From positions 1,572,501 through 1,636,500 of the forward strand of contig NZ_AP023081.1 of assembly GCF_026072635.1 (NCBI RefSeq): a DNA stretch of 64,000 nt, in the 5' to 3' direction. The notes under the pieces are model-generated. The model saw only the letters and a list, made by a program, of their open reading frames with translations. It was not told the DNA's origin and searched no databases. Positions 7,997 to 20,146 of the stretch are shown here, in pieces; the first letter of the stretch is position 1; every line of letters starts with the position of its first letter. The stretch is from Pseudomonas solani. GTDB lineage: Bacteria > Pseudomonadota > Gammaproteobacteria > Pseudomonadales > Pseudomonadaceae. Made by a program: the position numbers and the translations under genes.

Positions 7997-9211
7997 TCAC
8001 TCCAGGCCGTCGCGGTCGCGGAAGCCCAGCAGGTAGAGAATGCCGTCCAGCCCCAGGGTGGAGATGGCCTGCTTGGCCGACTGCTTGACCAGCGGCTTGG
8101 CGCGGAAGGCCACGCCCAGGCCGGCCAGCGCCAGCATCGGCAGGTCGTTGGCGCCATCGCCCACGGCGATGGTCTGCTCCAGGCGCAGCCCTTCCTTCTC
8201 CGCCAGCTCGCGCAGCAGGTCAGCCTTGCGCTGGGCGTCGACGATCGGCTCGACGGCCACGCCGGTGAGCTTGCCGTCCTCGATCTGCAGCTCGTTGGCG
8301 AATACGTAGTCGATACCCAGCTTGGCCTGCAACTGCTTGGCGAAGTAGCTGAAGCCACCGGAGAGAATCGCGGTCTTGTAGCCGAGGCGCTTGAGCTCGG
8401 CGAACAGGGTCTCGGCGCCTTCGGTCAGGCGCAGCGAGGCACCGATCTCTTCCAGCACGTCCTCGGAGAGGCCCTTGAGCAGCGCCAGGCGCTCCTTGAA
8501 GCTGGCGCGGAAATCCAGTTCGCCACGCATGGCGCGTTCGGTGATCTCGGCCACCTGCTCACCGACCCCGGCGGCCTTGGCCAGTTCGTCGATCACTTCG
8601 GCTTCGATCAGCGTGGAATCCATGTCGAACACTGCCAGGCGGCGGTTGCGGCGGAACACCGAGTCGCGCTGGAAGGCGATGTCGACGTTCAGCTCCTGGG
8701 CCACGCTGAGGAATTCGGCGCGCAGCGCCACCGGGTCGGCCGGCTCGCCGCGCACGGAAAACTCGATGCAGCCCTTGCCCTGGCTCGCCGGCATGTCCAG
8801 CGGCATGCGCCCGGACAGGCGATCGATATGGTCGATGTTCAGGCCGTACTTGGCGGTGATGGCACTGACGCGCTGCAGTTGCTCGGCAGTGACCTTGCGG
8901 GTCAGCAGGGTCACCATGTGCCGGGGCTTGCCCTGGCCACCGACCCACACCTGGTAATCCTCCTCGGAAACCGGGGTGAAACGCACCTGCTGGTCCAGCT
9001 TGTAGGCCGTGAAAAGCACGTCCTTGAGCACGGAGGAAGCCTGCTCGGTATCGGGGATCTCCACCAGGATGCCGAACGACAGCGTGTCGTGGATGACCGC
9101 CTGGCCGATGTCGAGGATGTTCACCCCGCCCTGTGCGAGTACACCGGTAATCGCGGCGGTGAGGCCGGGACGGTCTTCCCCGGTGATGTTGATCAGGACT
9201 ATTTCGCGCAA
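7997..9211 (-). CDS. serB: Phosphoserine phosphatase
   Basis: Catalyses the last step of serine synthesis, phosphoserine to serine. The 404-residue form has two ACT-like domains (about 1-80, beginning REIVLINITGEDRPGL, and about 95-175) followed by the HAD phosphatase domain: DMDST with nucleophile Asp196 and acid Asp198, then SGGFSYF and GDGANDLPML near residue 350. I place the start at the TTG at 9211, because GGGAGG lies six bases upstream and the fold begins there; an upstream alternative at 9241 adds ten unlikely residues. It is divergent from the AhpA-like gene at 9345, the same pairing as serB and smp/ytjB in E. coli. Confidence 0.93.
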   Translation of the reverse strand: MREIVLINITGEDRPGLTAAITGVLAQGGVNILDIGQAVIHDTLSFGILVEIPDTEQASSVLKDVLFTAYKLDQQVRFTPVSEEDYQVWVGGQGKPRHMVTLLTRKVTAEQLQRVSAITAKYGLNIDHIDRLSGRMPLDMPASQGKGCIEFSVRGEPADPVALRAEFLSVAQELNVDIAFQRDSVFRRNRRLAVFDMDSTLIEAEVIDELAKAAGVGEQVAEITERAMRGELDFRASFKERLALLKGLSEDVLEEIGASLRLTEGAETLFAELKRLGYKTAILSGGFSYFAKQLQAKLGIDYVFANELQIEDGKLTGVAVEPIVDAQRKADLLRELAEKEGLRLEQTIAVGDGANDLPMLALAGLGVAFRAKPLVKQSAKQAISTLGLDGILYLLGFRDRDGLE

Positions 9212-9282
9212 GGCGCACCTCCCGCAGTGGAAAAGGCGCACATTCTACCCACTTTCACGGTCTGACGAGCATGCCGGGCGCT

Positions 9283-9310
9283 TTGCCCTGCTAGGGGGCG
9301 CCGTTATACT
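9283..9310 (+). promoter_or_regulatory. Sigma-70-type promoter for the AhpA-like gene
   Basis: TTGCCC at 9283-9288, a 16-base spacer and TATACT at 9305-9310. The -10 element is centred in a GC-rich inverted repeat (GGCGC before, GCGCC after). The predicted transcript starts about 30 bases before the GTG start codon. Confidence 0.5.
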
Positions 9311-9344
9311 GCGCCACAATTCCGTCCGAGAAGAGCCGAGCTCT

Positions 9345-10886
9345 GTGAACCGGCCTACGCCCGTCAAACCCGACAACTTCTTCCTGCTGATCTTCCACGC
9401 CCTGCGCCAGCGCCGTGTGCCGATCGCCTTGCGCATCGCCAGCCACAGCCTCCTGCTGGTAGCCCTGGCCCTGGTGATCTACGCCTGGGTGATGGGCATG
9501 CAGTTCAAGCAGGCGATGCAGCAGCAGGCCGACGCCCTGGGCCAGAGCCTGACCGCGCAGACCGCCGCTTCCGCCACCGAGCTGCTGGTGTCCAACGACA
9601 TCCTCAGCCTCAACGTGCTGCTCAACAACCTGGTGAAGAACCCCCTGGTGGCCCACGCGGCCATCTACAGCGTGGACAACCGCATCCTCGCCGAAGCCGG
9701 CTCGCGCCCGAAGCAGGGCCTGCTGGGTGAGGTCGAAGGGCTGTATTCCACGCCCATCACCTTCCAGGAAGTGATAGCCGGGCACCTGCGCCTGAGCCTG
9801 GACATGCAGCAGTTCCAGCAGCCCATGACCATCAGCCTGCAGAGCATGGGCCTGCTCAGCCTCATCCTCCTGGCCCTGGCGCTGTCCCTCAGCCTGCGCC
9901 TCGGCCGGCATATCTCCACGCCGCTGCTGCAACTGCGGGTGTGGCTGCGTGACCCGGACGACCCCGCACCCGGCGCCGGCCGCCAGGACGAAATCGGCGA
10001 CCTCGCCCGCCAGTTGCAGGCACGCCTGGTGCCGGAAAAGCCCGAGCCCGAGCCGGAACCCGAGATCGAAGAGCAGTACCTGGACGAGGAAGAAGACTTC
10101 TCCGAAGAGCAGGACGACGACGAGCCGGCCTTCGAGATCCGCGACCTGCGCGATGACAGCTACGACAGCGACGCCGTCGAGGAAGAGCGCCCCAGCCGCC
10201 TGTTCACCCCGGACGAGGATGATCCCTTCGCCGACCTGCGTCCGCGCGAGGAAGCGCCACCCGCCGTGGTGGCTCCAGAGCCGGAAGCCGAGCCCGAAGC
10301 GCGCGACGAGCTGCACCGCAGTGCCGTGCTGGCCGTCCAGTTGGGCGCCCAGGACCAGCTGCGCCGACTGCCCCGCACCCGCCTGCTGGACCTGCTGCAA
10401 CGCTACCGCGACTGCCTCGACCAGGCCGCCCAGCTCTATCAGAGCGAATTGCACACCCTCAACGATGGCAGCAGCCTGATGCTGTTCCACAGCGCCGACA
10501 GCGGTGAGGACCACCTGACCCACGCGCTCTGCTGCGGCGAGCTGCTGCGTGCCCTCGGCCACGCCCTGCAGATCGAAGTGGCCGACAGCGGCATCACCCT
10601 GCAGTTGCAGCTCGGCCTAACCCTCGGCGACAGCCTCGCCGGCCTCGGCCAGGGCGACCTGCTGCTGGATGACACCACCCAGAACGCCCTGGCGCTGAGC
10701 CAGCACAGCCGCAACCTGCTGCTGGTGGAACGCGCCATCGCCGACGACGGCCTGGTGCGCCAGCGTGCCCGCGTACGCCCCATCGCCAGCCCGGAAGGCG
10801 CCTGCTGCGTCGAACGCCTGCTGGACCCCTACCCCTCGCTGCTGGAACGCCAGCTGGCCCGCATGCACGACGCCGGGCGCCGCTGA
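9345..10886 (+). CDS. AhpA/Smp-family inner-membrane protein with a degenerate cyclase-like C-terminal domain
   Basis: The 513-residue product has two membrane helices (about 31-52 and 167-186) around a periplasmic segment, then a short HAMP-like stretch (to about 228), an acidic proline/glutamate-rich linker (about 232-322), and a cytoplasmic domain (about 325-495). The N-terminal layout and the serB neighbour match the AhpA/Smp (YtjB) membrane-protein family. The C-terminal domain has the pattern of a class III nucleotide cyclase fold (SAVLAVQLGAQDQL, then NDGSSLMLFHSAD, then LQLGLTLGDSLAG), but metal-binding aspartates of active cyclases are not where expected. I infer a non-catalytic sensor or effector. 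The GTG start at 9345 gives the expected MNRPTPVKPD start. Function unknown. Confidence 0.75.
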   Translation: MNRPTPVKPDNFFLLIFHALRQRRVPIALRIASHSLLLVALALVIYAWVMGMQFKQAMQQQADALGQSLTAQTAASATELLVSNDILSLNVLLNNLVKNPLVAHAAIYSVDNRILAEAGSRPKQGLLGEVEGLYSTPITFQEVIAGHLRLSLDMQQFQQPMTISLQSMGLLSLILLALALSLSLRLGRHISTPLLQLRVWLRDPDDPAPGAGRQDEIGDLARQLQARLVPEKPEPEPEPEIEEQYLDEEEDFSEEQDDDEPAFEIRDLRDDSYDSDAVEEERPSRLFTPDEDDPFADLRPREEAPPAVVAPEPEAEPEARDELHRSAVLAVQLGAQDQLRRLPRTRLLDLLQRYRDCLDQAAQLYQSELHTLNDGSSLMLFHSADSGEDHLTHALCCGELLRALGHALQIEVADSGITLQLQLGLTLGDSLAGLGQGDLLLDDTTQNALALSQHSRNLLLVERAIADDGLVRQRARVRPIASPEGACCVERLLDPYPSLLERQLARMHDAGRR

Positions 10887-10909
10887 GCCCCGGCGCCAAG
10901 GAAGGCGCC

Positions 10910-11449
10910 ATGACCACCCTGATCACCCATCCCCTGCCCGTCCTCGCGGTGGGCATCGCCCTCGGCAGCCGCGTGATCCCGCCGCGCCTGCTCCTGGCCG
11001 GGCTGTTCTTCGCCTGCCTGCCGGACGCCGACGTTGCTGCCTTCAAGCTGGGCATCGCCTACGCCGACGCCTTCGGCCACCGGGGCTTCAGCCATTCACT
11101 GCTATTCGCCGGCTGCTGCGCCCTGTTCGGCGCCCTGATCGCTCCGCTGCTACGCTGCGGCCCGCTGAAAGCCGGCCTGTTCGTCGGGCTCTCGACCCTC
11201 AGCCACAGCCTGCTGGACGCCCTGACCGACGGCGGGCTGGGCGTCGCCTGGTTCTGGCCCTGGGACCTGCAGCGCCACTTCCTGCCCTGGCGTCCCATCG
11301 AGGTGTCGCCTTTCATCGGTGGCTTCTTCACCCAACGCGGCCTGGATGTGCTGCTCTCCGAAGCGCGCTGGGTGGGCCTGCCCTGCCTGGTCCTGGCCCT
11401 CGGCGGCTTCGGCCTGCGACGCCTGTTCGGCAAGCGCCGCGCCGAGTGA
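10910..11449 (+). CDS. YdjM-like membrane-bound metal-dependent hydrolase family protein
   Basis: A 179-residue integral membrane protein with about four hydrophobic segments. It carries conserved motifs of the YdjM (DUF457) family of putative inner-membrane metal-dependent hydrolases: LPDADV, GHRGFSHSL and SHSLLDALTDGG, which bear the presumed metal-ligand His and Asp residues. It begins 24 bases after the AhpA-like gene, with AAGGAAGGC just before the ATG, so the two are probably one operon. The substrate is unknown for the family. A strong terminator follows at 11485-11509. Family call is firm, function is not. Confidence 0.8.
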   Translation: MTTLITHPLPVLAVGIALGSRVIPPRLLLAGLFFACLPDADVAAFKLGIAYADAFGHRGFSHSLLFAGCCALFGALIAPLLRCGPLKAGLFVGLSTLSHSLLDALTDGGLGVAWFWPWDLQRHFLPWRPIEVSPFIGGFFTQRGLDVLLSEARWVGLPCLVLALGGFGLRRLFGKRRAE

Positions 11450-11484
11450 ACGCCCGGTCGATCAGCACAATTCGCAGCCCATGA

Positions 11485-11509
11485 AAAAGCCCGCATCATG
11501 CGGGCTTTT
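11485..11509. terminator. Bidirectional terminator
   Basis: AAAAGCCCGCAT and ATGCGGGCTTTT form 12-base mirrored arms, with an A-run before and a T-run after. It lies between the convergent YdjM-like and PqiC-like genes. Confidence 0.85.
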
Positions 11510-11526
11510 CCGTGCATCTGCGGCGA

Positions 11527-12231
11527 TCAGAAGCGGAACACTTCCACATCGGTGCGCACCGGGGCGGCCATGGGAATCTTCGGCGGTACGGGCTCACGGG
11601 CACGCGCCGGGGCGGCAGTGGCCTTGCGCGGCTCCTCGGCGGCAGCGGCAGGTTGGCCAGAGAGGGGTTTGACCGCACCGGCCAGTTGCTCGGCCAGTTG
11701 TTGCAGCAGCTGGCTCTGGGCCCGCACCTGATCAGCGGCGGTGCCGCTGTGGGGCTGCTCCAGGCGCACCAGGCGGCTGTCACGCAGCTGACCGGCCTTG
11801 TCCAGCACGCGCCATTGGGCTTCCAGCACCGCAGGGCGCTGAGGGCCCGAATCGAGACGGCTGATGCTCAGCAGCACCTGGATCTCGGGCGTGAAGCCGG
11901 GGTTGGCGGGGGCCAGGACCAGACGCTGGCTGTCCAGGCGCCACGACAGCTGGCGCAGCAGCAATTGGTCGATGTCACCGGCCAGGCTACCGGCCCAGCG
12001 GCCATCGGTGGAGGCGGTCAGGCTGCCATCGGGCTGGCGTTGCAGGAGGGTTTCGCGCTGCAGGTAATCGGCAACCGAAACCGGCCCGAGCAGCACGGCC
12101 ATGCCGGCGGACTGGTCCGGCAGTTCGGCGGTGCCGCTGTCGAGCTGGTACATGGGTACCGGCGCGTTGTGAACGCAACCGCCCAGGCCCAGAAGGCCGG
12201 TCAGCAGCGCTAACAAGGGAAGACGCTTCAT
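11527..12231 (-). CDS. PqiC/YmbA-type ABC-transport auxiliary lipoprotein
   Basis: A 234-residue lipoprotein: the start MKRLPLLALLTGLLGLGGC gives a signal peptide with lipobox LGGC, Cys19 being the lipidated residue. The mature part (VPMYQLDSG, then VLLGPVSVADYLQRETLL, then SWRLDSQRLVLAP) matches the DUF330/PqiC family. Those outer-membrane lipoproteins work with MCE-domain lipid-transport systems such as PqiAB. No pqiA or pqiB gene is nearby, so it stands alone here. Residues 190-230 are Ala/Pro-rich and probably unstructured. I chose ATG 12231 rather than 12255 because it starts directly at the signal peptide. It lies 165 bases downstream of parC. Confidence 0.8.
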   Translation of the reverse strand: MKRLPLLALLTGLLGLGGCVHNAPVPMYQLDSGTAELPDQSAGMAVLLGPVSVADYLQRETLLQRQPDGSLTASTDGRWAGSLAGDIDQLLLRQLSWRLDSQRLVLAPANPGFTPEIQVLLSISRLDSGPQRPAVLEAQWRVLDKAGQLRDSRLVRLEQPHSGTAADQVRAQSQLLQQLAEQLAGAVKPLSGQPAAAAEEPRKATAAPARAREPVPPKIPMAAPVRTDVEVFRF

Positions 12232-12396
12232 CTTTCTCACCCAGGGCCGCCGCACGGCGACCCGCAGTCGGATTCATTGATGTTCGGGGCGCCCGCCACA
12301 ACCGCGTTCGGCCCGAGGGGACATATCATCCGCCAATGTGACGGATGACTCCAGCCTCGTGCGTCGAATGGCAGCCGACGAGCGGCAGGTGCAGGC

Positions 12397-14661
12397 TTAG
12401 GCCGGCACCTCGACCAGCAGCGCATCGACTCGCTGGAAGCCGCGTGGCAGCTTGTTGCCACGCCGGCCACGCTCACCCTTGTAGTGCTCCAGGTCGTCGG
12501 CCTTGAGCGAAAGGGTGCGCTTGCCGGCCTGGAGCACCAGCGTAGCGCCGGCCGGCAAAACTGCCAGGTCGGTCAGGTATTCCTCGCGGCTGGCCACGCG
12601 ATCACCGGGAATGCCGATGATCTTGTTGCCCTTGCCCTTGGCCAGCTGCGGCAGGTCGGCGACCTTGAACAGCAGCAGGCGGCCTTCGGTGGTCACCACT
12701 GCCAGCCAGTCTTCCTCGAGGCTGGTGAGCGGGCGCGGCGCGACCACTCGAGCACCGGCGGGCAGGCTGACCAGGGCCTTGCCGGCCTTGTTCTTGGCCT
12801 GCAGGTCCTCGCCCTTGACCACGAAGCCGTAGCCGGCGTCCGAGGCGATCACGTAGAGCGCATCGTCCTCGGGCAGCAGCACGCATTCGAAGGTCGCCCC
12901 CGGCGGCGGCGTCAGGCGGCCGGTGAGCGGCTCGCCCTGGCCACGGGCAGACGGCAGGGTATGGGCCGCCAGCGAGTAGCTGCGGCCGGTGGAGTCGATG
13001 AACACGGCGTACTGGTTGGAGCGCCCCGGCGCGGCAACCTTGAAGCCATCACCGGCCTTATAGGACAGGCTGGTGGCGTCGATCTCGTGGCCCTTGGCGG
13101 AGCGGACCCAGCCCTTCTCCGACAGCACTACGGTGACCTTCTCGTTCGGCAGCAGGTCGTGCTCGGTCAGCGCCTTGGCTTCTGCACGGGCGACGATGGG
13201 CGAGCGGCGGTCGTCGCCGTACTTCTCGGCGTCCTCGAGGATTTCCTTGCGCACCAGCTTCTTCAGCTTGGCTTCGCTGCCCAGCAGGGCCAGGAGCTTG
13301 TCACGTTCCTTGGCCAGCTCTTCCTGCTCGCCACGGATCTGCATCTCTTCCAGGCGGGCCAGTTGGCGCAAGCGGGTCTCGAGTATGTATTCGGCCTGGA
13401 TCTCGGTGAGGCCGAAGCGCTCCATCAGCACCGGCTTGGGCTGGTCCTCGGTGCGGATGATGCGGATGACTTCGTCGAGGTTGAGGAAGGCGATCAGGCG
13501 GCCTTCCAGCAAATGCAGGCGATGCTCAACCTTGTCCAGGCGGAACTGCAAGCGCCGGCGCACGGTGCCGACGCGGAAGGTCAGCCACTCGGTGAGCAGG
13601 GTGCGCAGGTCCTTGACCTGGGGCCTGCCGTCCAGGCCGATGATGTTGATGTTCACCCGGTAGGTGGACTCAAGGTCGGTGCTGGCGAACAGGTGCTGCA
13701 TCAGCGCTTCGTGATCGACACGGCTGCTGGTGGGGATGATCACGATGCGGCAGGGGTTCTCGTGATCGGACTCGTCACGCAGGTCGGCGATCTGCGGCGC
13801 CTTGGAAGGCTTGGCCTGCATCATCGCGGCGATCTGCTCCAGCACCTTGGCGCCGGAGACCTGGTGCGGCAGCGCGGTGACGACGATGTCGCCATCCTCG
13901 ATCTGGTACACGGCACGCATGCGCACCGAGCCACGGCCGGTCTCGTAGATTTTCAGCAGGTCGGCGCGCGGCGTGATGATCTCCGCCTCGGTCGGGTAGT
14001 CCGGCCCGGCAATGTGCTCGCACAGCTGCTCGATGGTGGCCTTGGGCTCATCCAGCAGCTGCACGCAGGCGGCAGCGACCTCGCGCAGGTTGTGCGGCGG
14101 CACGTCGGTGGCCATGCCCACAGCGATGCCGGTGGTGCCGTTGAGCAGGATGTTCGGCAGACGCGCCGGCAGCACCAGCGGCTCGTTCAGGGTGCCGTCG
14201 AAGTTCGGGCCCCAATCCACGGTGCCCTGGCCCAGTTCGCTGAGCAGTACTTCGGAATAGCGCGACAGCCGCGCCTCGGTGTAACGCATGGCGGCGAAGG
14301 ATTTGGGGTCGTCCGGCGCACCCCAGTTGCCCTGGCCATCCACCAGCGTGTAGCGATAGCTAAAGGGCTGGGCCATCAGCACCATGGCTTCGTAGCAGGC
14401 GGAGTCGCCATGGGGGTGGAACTTGCCGAGCACGTCGCCGACGGTACGCGCCGACTTCTTGTGCTTGGAGTCGGCATCCAGGCCCAGTTCGCTCATGGCA
14501 TAGACGATGCGCCGCTGCACGGGCTTGAGGCCGTCGCCGATGTGCGGCAGGGCGCGGTCCATGATCACGTACATGGAATAGTTGAGATAAGCCTGTTCGG
14601 TGAATTCGGCGAGGGAGCGACGCTCCACGCCATCCAGGCTCAGATCGAGGGGTTCGCTCAT
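12397..14661 (-). CDS. parC: DNA topoisomerase IV subunit A
   Basis: ParC forms the heterotetramer ParC2ParE2 that unlinks replicated chromosomes. The 754-residue protein has the breakage-reunion domain with the catalytic tyrosine at residue 127 (AAMRYTEA) and a C-terminal beta-pinwheel (about 500-754). The quinolone-resistance region reads [12 protein letters not shown] with Ser87 and Glu91, the same numbering as in P. aeruginosa and the wild-type, drug-sensitive state at both positions. It follows the retropepsin gene by seven bases and, with parE upstream, belongs to one minus-strand run from parE to parC. The stop is followed by a 165-base gap. Confidence 0.98.
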   Translation of the reverse strand: MSEPLDLSLDGVERRSLAEFTEQAYLNYSMYVIMDRALPHIGDGLKPVQRRIVYAMSELGLDADSKHKKSARTVGDVLGKFHPHGDSACYEAMVLMAQPFSYRYTLVDGQGNWGAPDDPKSFAAMRYTEARLSRYSEVLLSELGQGTVDWGPNFDGTLNEPLVLPARLPNILLNGTTGIAVGMATDVPPHNLREVAAACVQLLDEPKATIEQLCEHIAGPDYPTEAEIITPRADLLKIYETGRGSVRMRAVYQIEDGDIVVTALPHQVSGAKVLEQIAAMMQAKPSKAPQIADLRDESDHENPCRIVIIPTSSRVDHEALMQHLFASTDLESTYRVNINIIGLDGRPQVKDLRTLLTEWLTFRVGTVRRRLQFRLDKVEHRLHLLEGRLIAFLNLDEVIRIIRTEDQPKPVLMERFGLTEIQAEYILETRLRQLARLEEMQIRGEQEELAKERDKLLALLGSEAKLKKLVRKEILEDAEKYGDDRRSPIVARAEAKALTEHDLLPNEKVTVVLSEKGWVRSAKGHEIDATSLSYKAGDGFKVAAPGRSNQYAVFIDSTGRSYSLAAHTLPSARGQGEPLTGRLTPPPGATFECVLLPEDDALYVIASDAGYGFVVKGEDLQAKNKAGKALVSLPAGARVVAPRPLTSLEEDWLAVVTTEGRLLLFKVADLPQLAKGKGNKIIGIPGDRVASREEYLTDLAVLPAGATLVLQAGKRTLSLKADDLEHYKGERGRRGNKLPRGFQRVDALLVEVPA

Positions 14662-14668
14662 GCGTGCC

Positions 14669-15189
14669 TCACGGTGACAGGTGTTGGCGCAGCACCAGGG
14701 TGCCGTCGCGCTGGGTGAATTCGAGTTGTTTGAGGGCGCTCATGCCGAGCAGCACCTCGTCGCCGTCCATGCCCGGGGCGATGATCGCGGGCACATCGGC
14801 GAGGACGATCTCCCCCAGCTGCAGCTCGCGCAGCCGGGTGCGATGACCGCTGCTGCGGCCATTCGCGGTACTCAGGGTGATGGGTTCGCCGGGCTCCAGG
14901 CCCAGTTCGCCGGCCAGAACTTCGGGCACCGCCACGGCGGTGGCGCCGGTATCCAGCAGGAAGGTCACCTGCTGGCCGTCGATGCGCCCGTTCATCAGGT
15001 AGTGCCCCTGGCGGCTGCTGGCCAGACGCACTTCCACGAAGCCGTCGCCGCGTACCGACTCGGGCACCTGATTGGGGTTGCGCTGACCATCTTCCCAGCG
15101 GCCGAAGAAGTGCGTGGCCAGGAGCATGGCGATGCCCCAGGCGAGGATCAGCATGACCCTCCCCGCGCGCTTGCCCGGCGCTTGTTCGC

Positions 15190-15193
<4 letters not shown>
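14669..15193 (-). CDS. Retropepsin-like aspartic protease (clan AA, membrane-anchored)
   Basis: A 174-residue protein with one N-terminal membrane helix (about residues 12-30, [19 protein letters not shown]) and a periplasmic single-domain retroviral-type protease fold. The catalytic motif is [13 protein letters not shown], with DTGA typical of the TIGR02281/clan AA family; such enzymes act as homodimers. A second conserved block reads [23 protein letters not shown]. The ATG at 15193 overlaps the stop of the upstream esterase-like gene by four bases, and parC starts seven bases after its stop, so it is translationally coupled in the parE-parC run. Its natural substrate is not known. Confidence 0.85.
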
Positions 15194-18080
<2,887 letters not shown>

Positions 18081-18698
18081 TCAAAGGGTGGAAAAGTCGA
18101 TATCACGCCATAACTGGGCGGGAAAACCGGCGTACGCCAGCAAGGCCGGCAGGTGGGCAGGGAATTGCTGGAAACCATGGTCGCCACCGGCCTCGATGCG
18201 CAGGGCGCAGGCGCGGTAGTAGCGCTCGGCATGGCGGTAATCCAGGGTTTCGTCGGCCGTCTGCAACCACACCTGGTAGCGGGCCGGGTCCTGCGGGGGC
18301 GGTACCTCGAGCTCGGCCAGGGCATCCACATGCGCCTGCGTCAGCTCCCAGGTCTCGCCGCTGTAATAGTTCTTCTGCGGTCCCAGCTGGCCATCGAACA
18401 ACCGGTGCGGGGCCACCGCCGGGTTGATCAGGACGGCCCTGAGCCCGTGCCGCTCGGCCAGGTGGGTCGCATAGTAGCCGCCCAGGGAGCTGCCTACCAG
18501 CGTCGGCCGACCCAGCGCAGCCAAGGCCTCCTCGAGCTGCGCGATGGCCTCGCGTGGCTGGTGGTGCAGGGTCGGTACACGCAGCCGCTCAGCCAGGCCC
18601 AGGCGCTGCATGAGCGCGCTGAGCTGGCGCGCCTTCTGCGACTCGGGCGAGCTGTTGAAGCCGTGGATATAGAGAAGGGAGGGCTGTTCGGTCGACAC
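18081..18698 (-). CDS. yqiA: YqiA-type alpha/beta-hydrolase (esterase)
   Basis: A small cytoplasmic alpha/beta-hydrolase of the YqiA/YcfP family, 205 residues from the GTG at 18698. The catalytic elements are visible: the oxyanion region LLYIHGFNSSPESQKA, nucleophile elbow GSSLGGYYA, acid TADETLDYRHA and base GGDHGFQQF. The GTG start has AGGA six bases upstream; a TTG at 18713 adds residues but lacks a better site. It sits between cpdA and parE, as in P. aeruginosa; E. coli also has yqiA between cpdA and parE. The physiological substrate is unknown. Confidence 0.87.
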   Translation of the reverse strand: MSTEQPSLLYIHGFNSSPESQKARQLSALMQRLGLAERLRVPTLHHQPREAIAQLEEALAALGRPTLVGSSLGGYYATHLAERHGLRAVLINPAVAPHRLFDGQLGPQKNYYSGETWELTQAHVDALAELEVPPPQDPARYQVWLQTADETLDYRHAERYYRACALRIEAGGDHGFQQFPAHLPALLAYAGFPAQLWRDIDFSTL

Positions 18699-18758
18699 GC
18701 GGCATCCTGGCAAGTCTGGCGGGCAAGCTGTACTTCTTGCCGTGCCGCAGCGCTAAGG

Positions 18759-19574
18759 TCAATAACCTTTGACGCTGTAATCCACTTCGAAGTCGATACC
18801 GGTTACCCGTGATACGCCGGTTTCCAGCACGCCGTCGTCCCGCAGGCGCAGCCAGCGATAGCCCGGCGCCTCGGTGTCGACCTGGAACTCCTCGCTGCCC
18901 GGCGCGAACTGCACGCAGGTGGAGGGCGACGCCAGCAGGCGCACGCCATTGCGCATCTGGTCGAACTCCTGGTGCACATGGCCCCAGAGCACGGCGCGTA
19001 CCTGGGGGAAGCGGTCCAGCACGGTGAACAGCGCATCCGGGTTGCGCACGCCGATCGGATCCATCCAGCGGCAGCCGATGGGCACCGGGTGATGGTGGAA
19101 GCTGATCAGCACGTGCTTGTCCGGCGCCTCGCTCACGGCGCGCTCCAGCAGCTCCAGCTGTTCCGGCGGCATGTGCCCGGGAACCGCGCCGCTGATGGTG
19201 GAATCCAGCAGCACCACGCGCCACGCGGGGAAGTCGATGATCGGCTCGAGCAGGTCGGTGCCGGCACAGACCTGTTCCATCACCTGCACTTCATCATGGT
19301 TGCCGGGGAACCAGCGGCTGTTGGCGGGGATCACCGAGCACAGGTCGCGGAAACGCTCGTAGGACTCGATGCTGCCGTCCTGGGACAGGTCGCCGGTGGC
19401 CAGCACCAGGTCGATGCGTGGCTGTTCTTCCAGTACCCGCTCGATCACCCGCTGCAGGCTGTCGGAGGTATTCATGCCCAGGAGTCGTCCGTCCTCTTCG
19501 GCAAATAGATGACTATCGGAAAGCTGCACCAGCAGCACCGATGAATCAATGGCGAGAGTGGACGCGCTCGACAA
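18759..19574 (-). CDS. cpdA: 3',5'-cyclic-AMP phosphodiesterase
   Basis: Hydrolyses cAMP and so tunes Vfr-cAMP signalling. The calcineurin-like metallophosphoesterase motifs are complete: LSDSHL, ATGDLSQDG, FPGNHDE, SFHHHPVP and LWGHVHQEFD. I place the start at TTG 19574, since AAGGAG sits six bases before it; the ATG at 19598 has no such site and would add eight residues. This gives 271 residues, close to the P. aeruginosa enzyme. The neighbours (parE, yqiA, DUF1249, nudF) match the cpdA locus of both Pseudomonas and E. coli. Confidence 0.93.
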   Translation of the reverse strand: MSSASTLAIDSSVLLVQLSDSHLFAEEDGRLLGMNTSDSLQRVIERVLEEQPRIDLVLATGDLSQDGSIESYERFRDLCSVIPANSRWFPGNHDEVQVMEQVCAGTDLLEPIIDFPAWRVVLLDSTISGAVPGHMPPEQLELLERAVSEAPDKHVLISFHHHPVPIGCRWMDPIGVRNPDALFTVLDRFPQVRAVLWGHVHQEFDQMRNGVRLLASPSTCVQFAPGSEEFQVDTEAPGYRWLRLRDDGVLETGVSRVTGIDFEVDYSVKGY

Positions 19575-19693
19575 GGCGGTCTCCTTGGGCGAAATCATGT
19601 GAATTATGGTGGTTCAGGCGTGAAACGGTAAACCCGAGAACCGGGACTGGATCACATTAGCGAGCGCCAGGAAATCGGCAGGGGGCGGATTTT

Positions 19694-20146
19694 CTAAAGC
19701 ACGGGTTCCAGTTCGTGGCCACAGGCCAGGCAATGGCTGAGCCATTCGCCGAGGAAGAGGTTGAGCTGGCTCTTCTCGTCGGGCTGGTGCATATCGGCGT
19801 TCGGGTAGGGGTAGAAGCTGCGCAGGCGCCGGGCATTCTCGGCGCTGACCACCTCGGCCATGCGCGCATCGTGGTAGACGCGCACCTCCAACTGCGGAGA
19901 GGGCAACCAGGGCAGGCTGAGCTCCTGGCGCACCTTGAGCGTGGTGGTGTAGGGGCAGGCTTCGACCACATCCAGCGCCAGCACCCCCACCAGGCGTTCG
20001 CCCTGGCTGAGGGCCACGCGGCGCGAAGACTGGGCTTCGCGCATGTGCGGCAGCAATCGCATCAGCCGGGCATAGTTCGCCTCGCAGGCCGCTTGCAGCC
20101 CGACGAGGTCCACCCGGTAGCGATCGCGCAGCAGATTCACATCCAC
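19694..20146 (-). CDS. DUF1249 (YqiB-like) protein
   Basis: A 150-residue cytoplasmic protein of unknown function, matching the DUF1249 family (E. coli YqiB): YRVDLVGLQAACEANYARL near the start, LEVRVYHDARMAEVV in the middle and PYPNADMHQPDEKSQLN before a C-terminal block LSHCLACGHELEPVL. Its start overlaps the end of nudF by ten bases, and cpdA follows, which is the E. coli gene order nudF-yqiB-cpdA-yqiA-parE as well. The strong conservation of this neighbourhood suggests a link with nucleotide turnover, but no activity can be read from the sequence. Confidence 0.85.
   Translation of the reverse strand: MDVNLLRDRYRVDLVGLQAACEANYARLMRLLPHMREAQSSRRVALSQGERLVGVLALDVVEACPYTTTLKVRQELSLPWLPSPQLEVRVYHDARMAEVVSAENARRLRSFYPYPNADMHQPDEKSQLNLFLGEWLSHCLACGHELEPVL

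Noticed and set aside
7496..9265. 589-codon plus-strand frame across the fimX end and serB
   Set aside because: It crosses a strong terminator and lies antisense to serB.
14400..14423. Quinolone-resistance mutation in parC
   Set aside because: Ser87 and Glu91 are both the wild-type residues.
12484..14718. 744-codon open frame antisense to parC
   Set aside because: parC is certain on the other strand; translation shows no domain.
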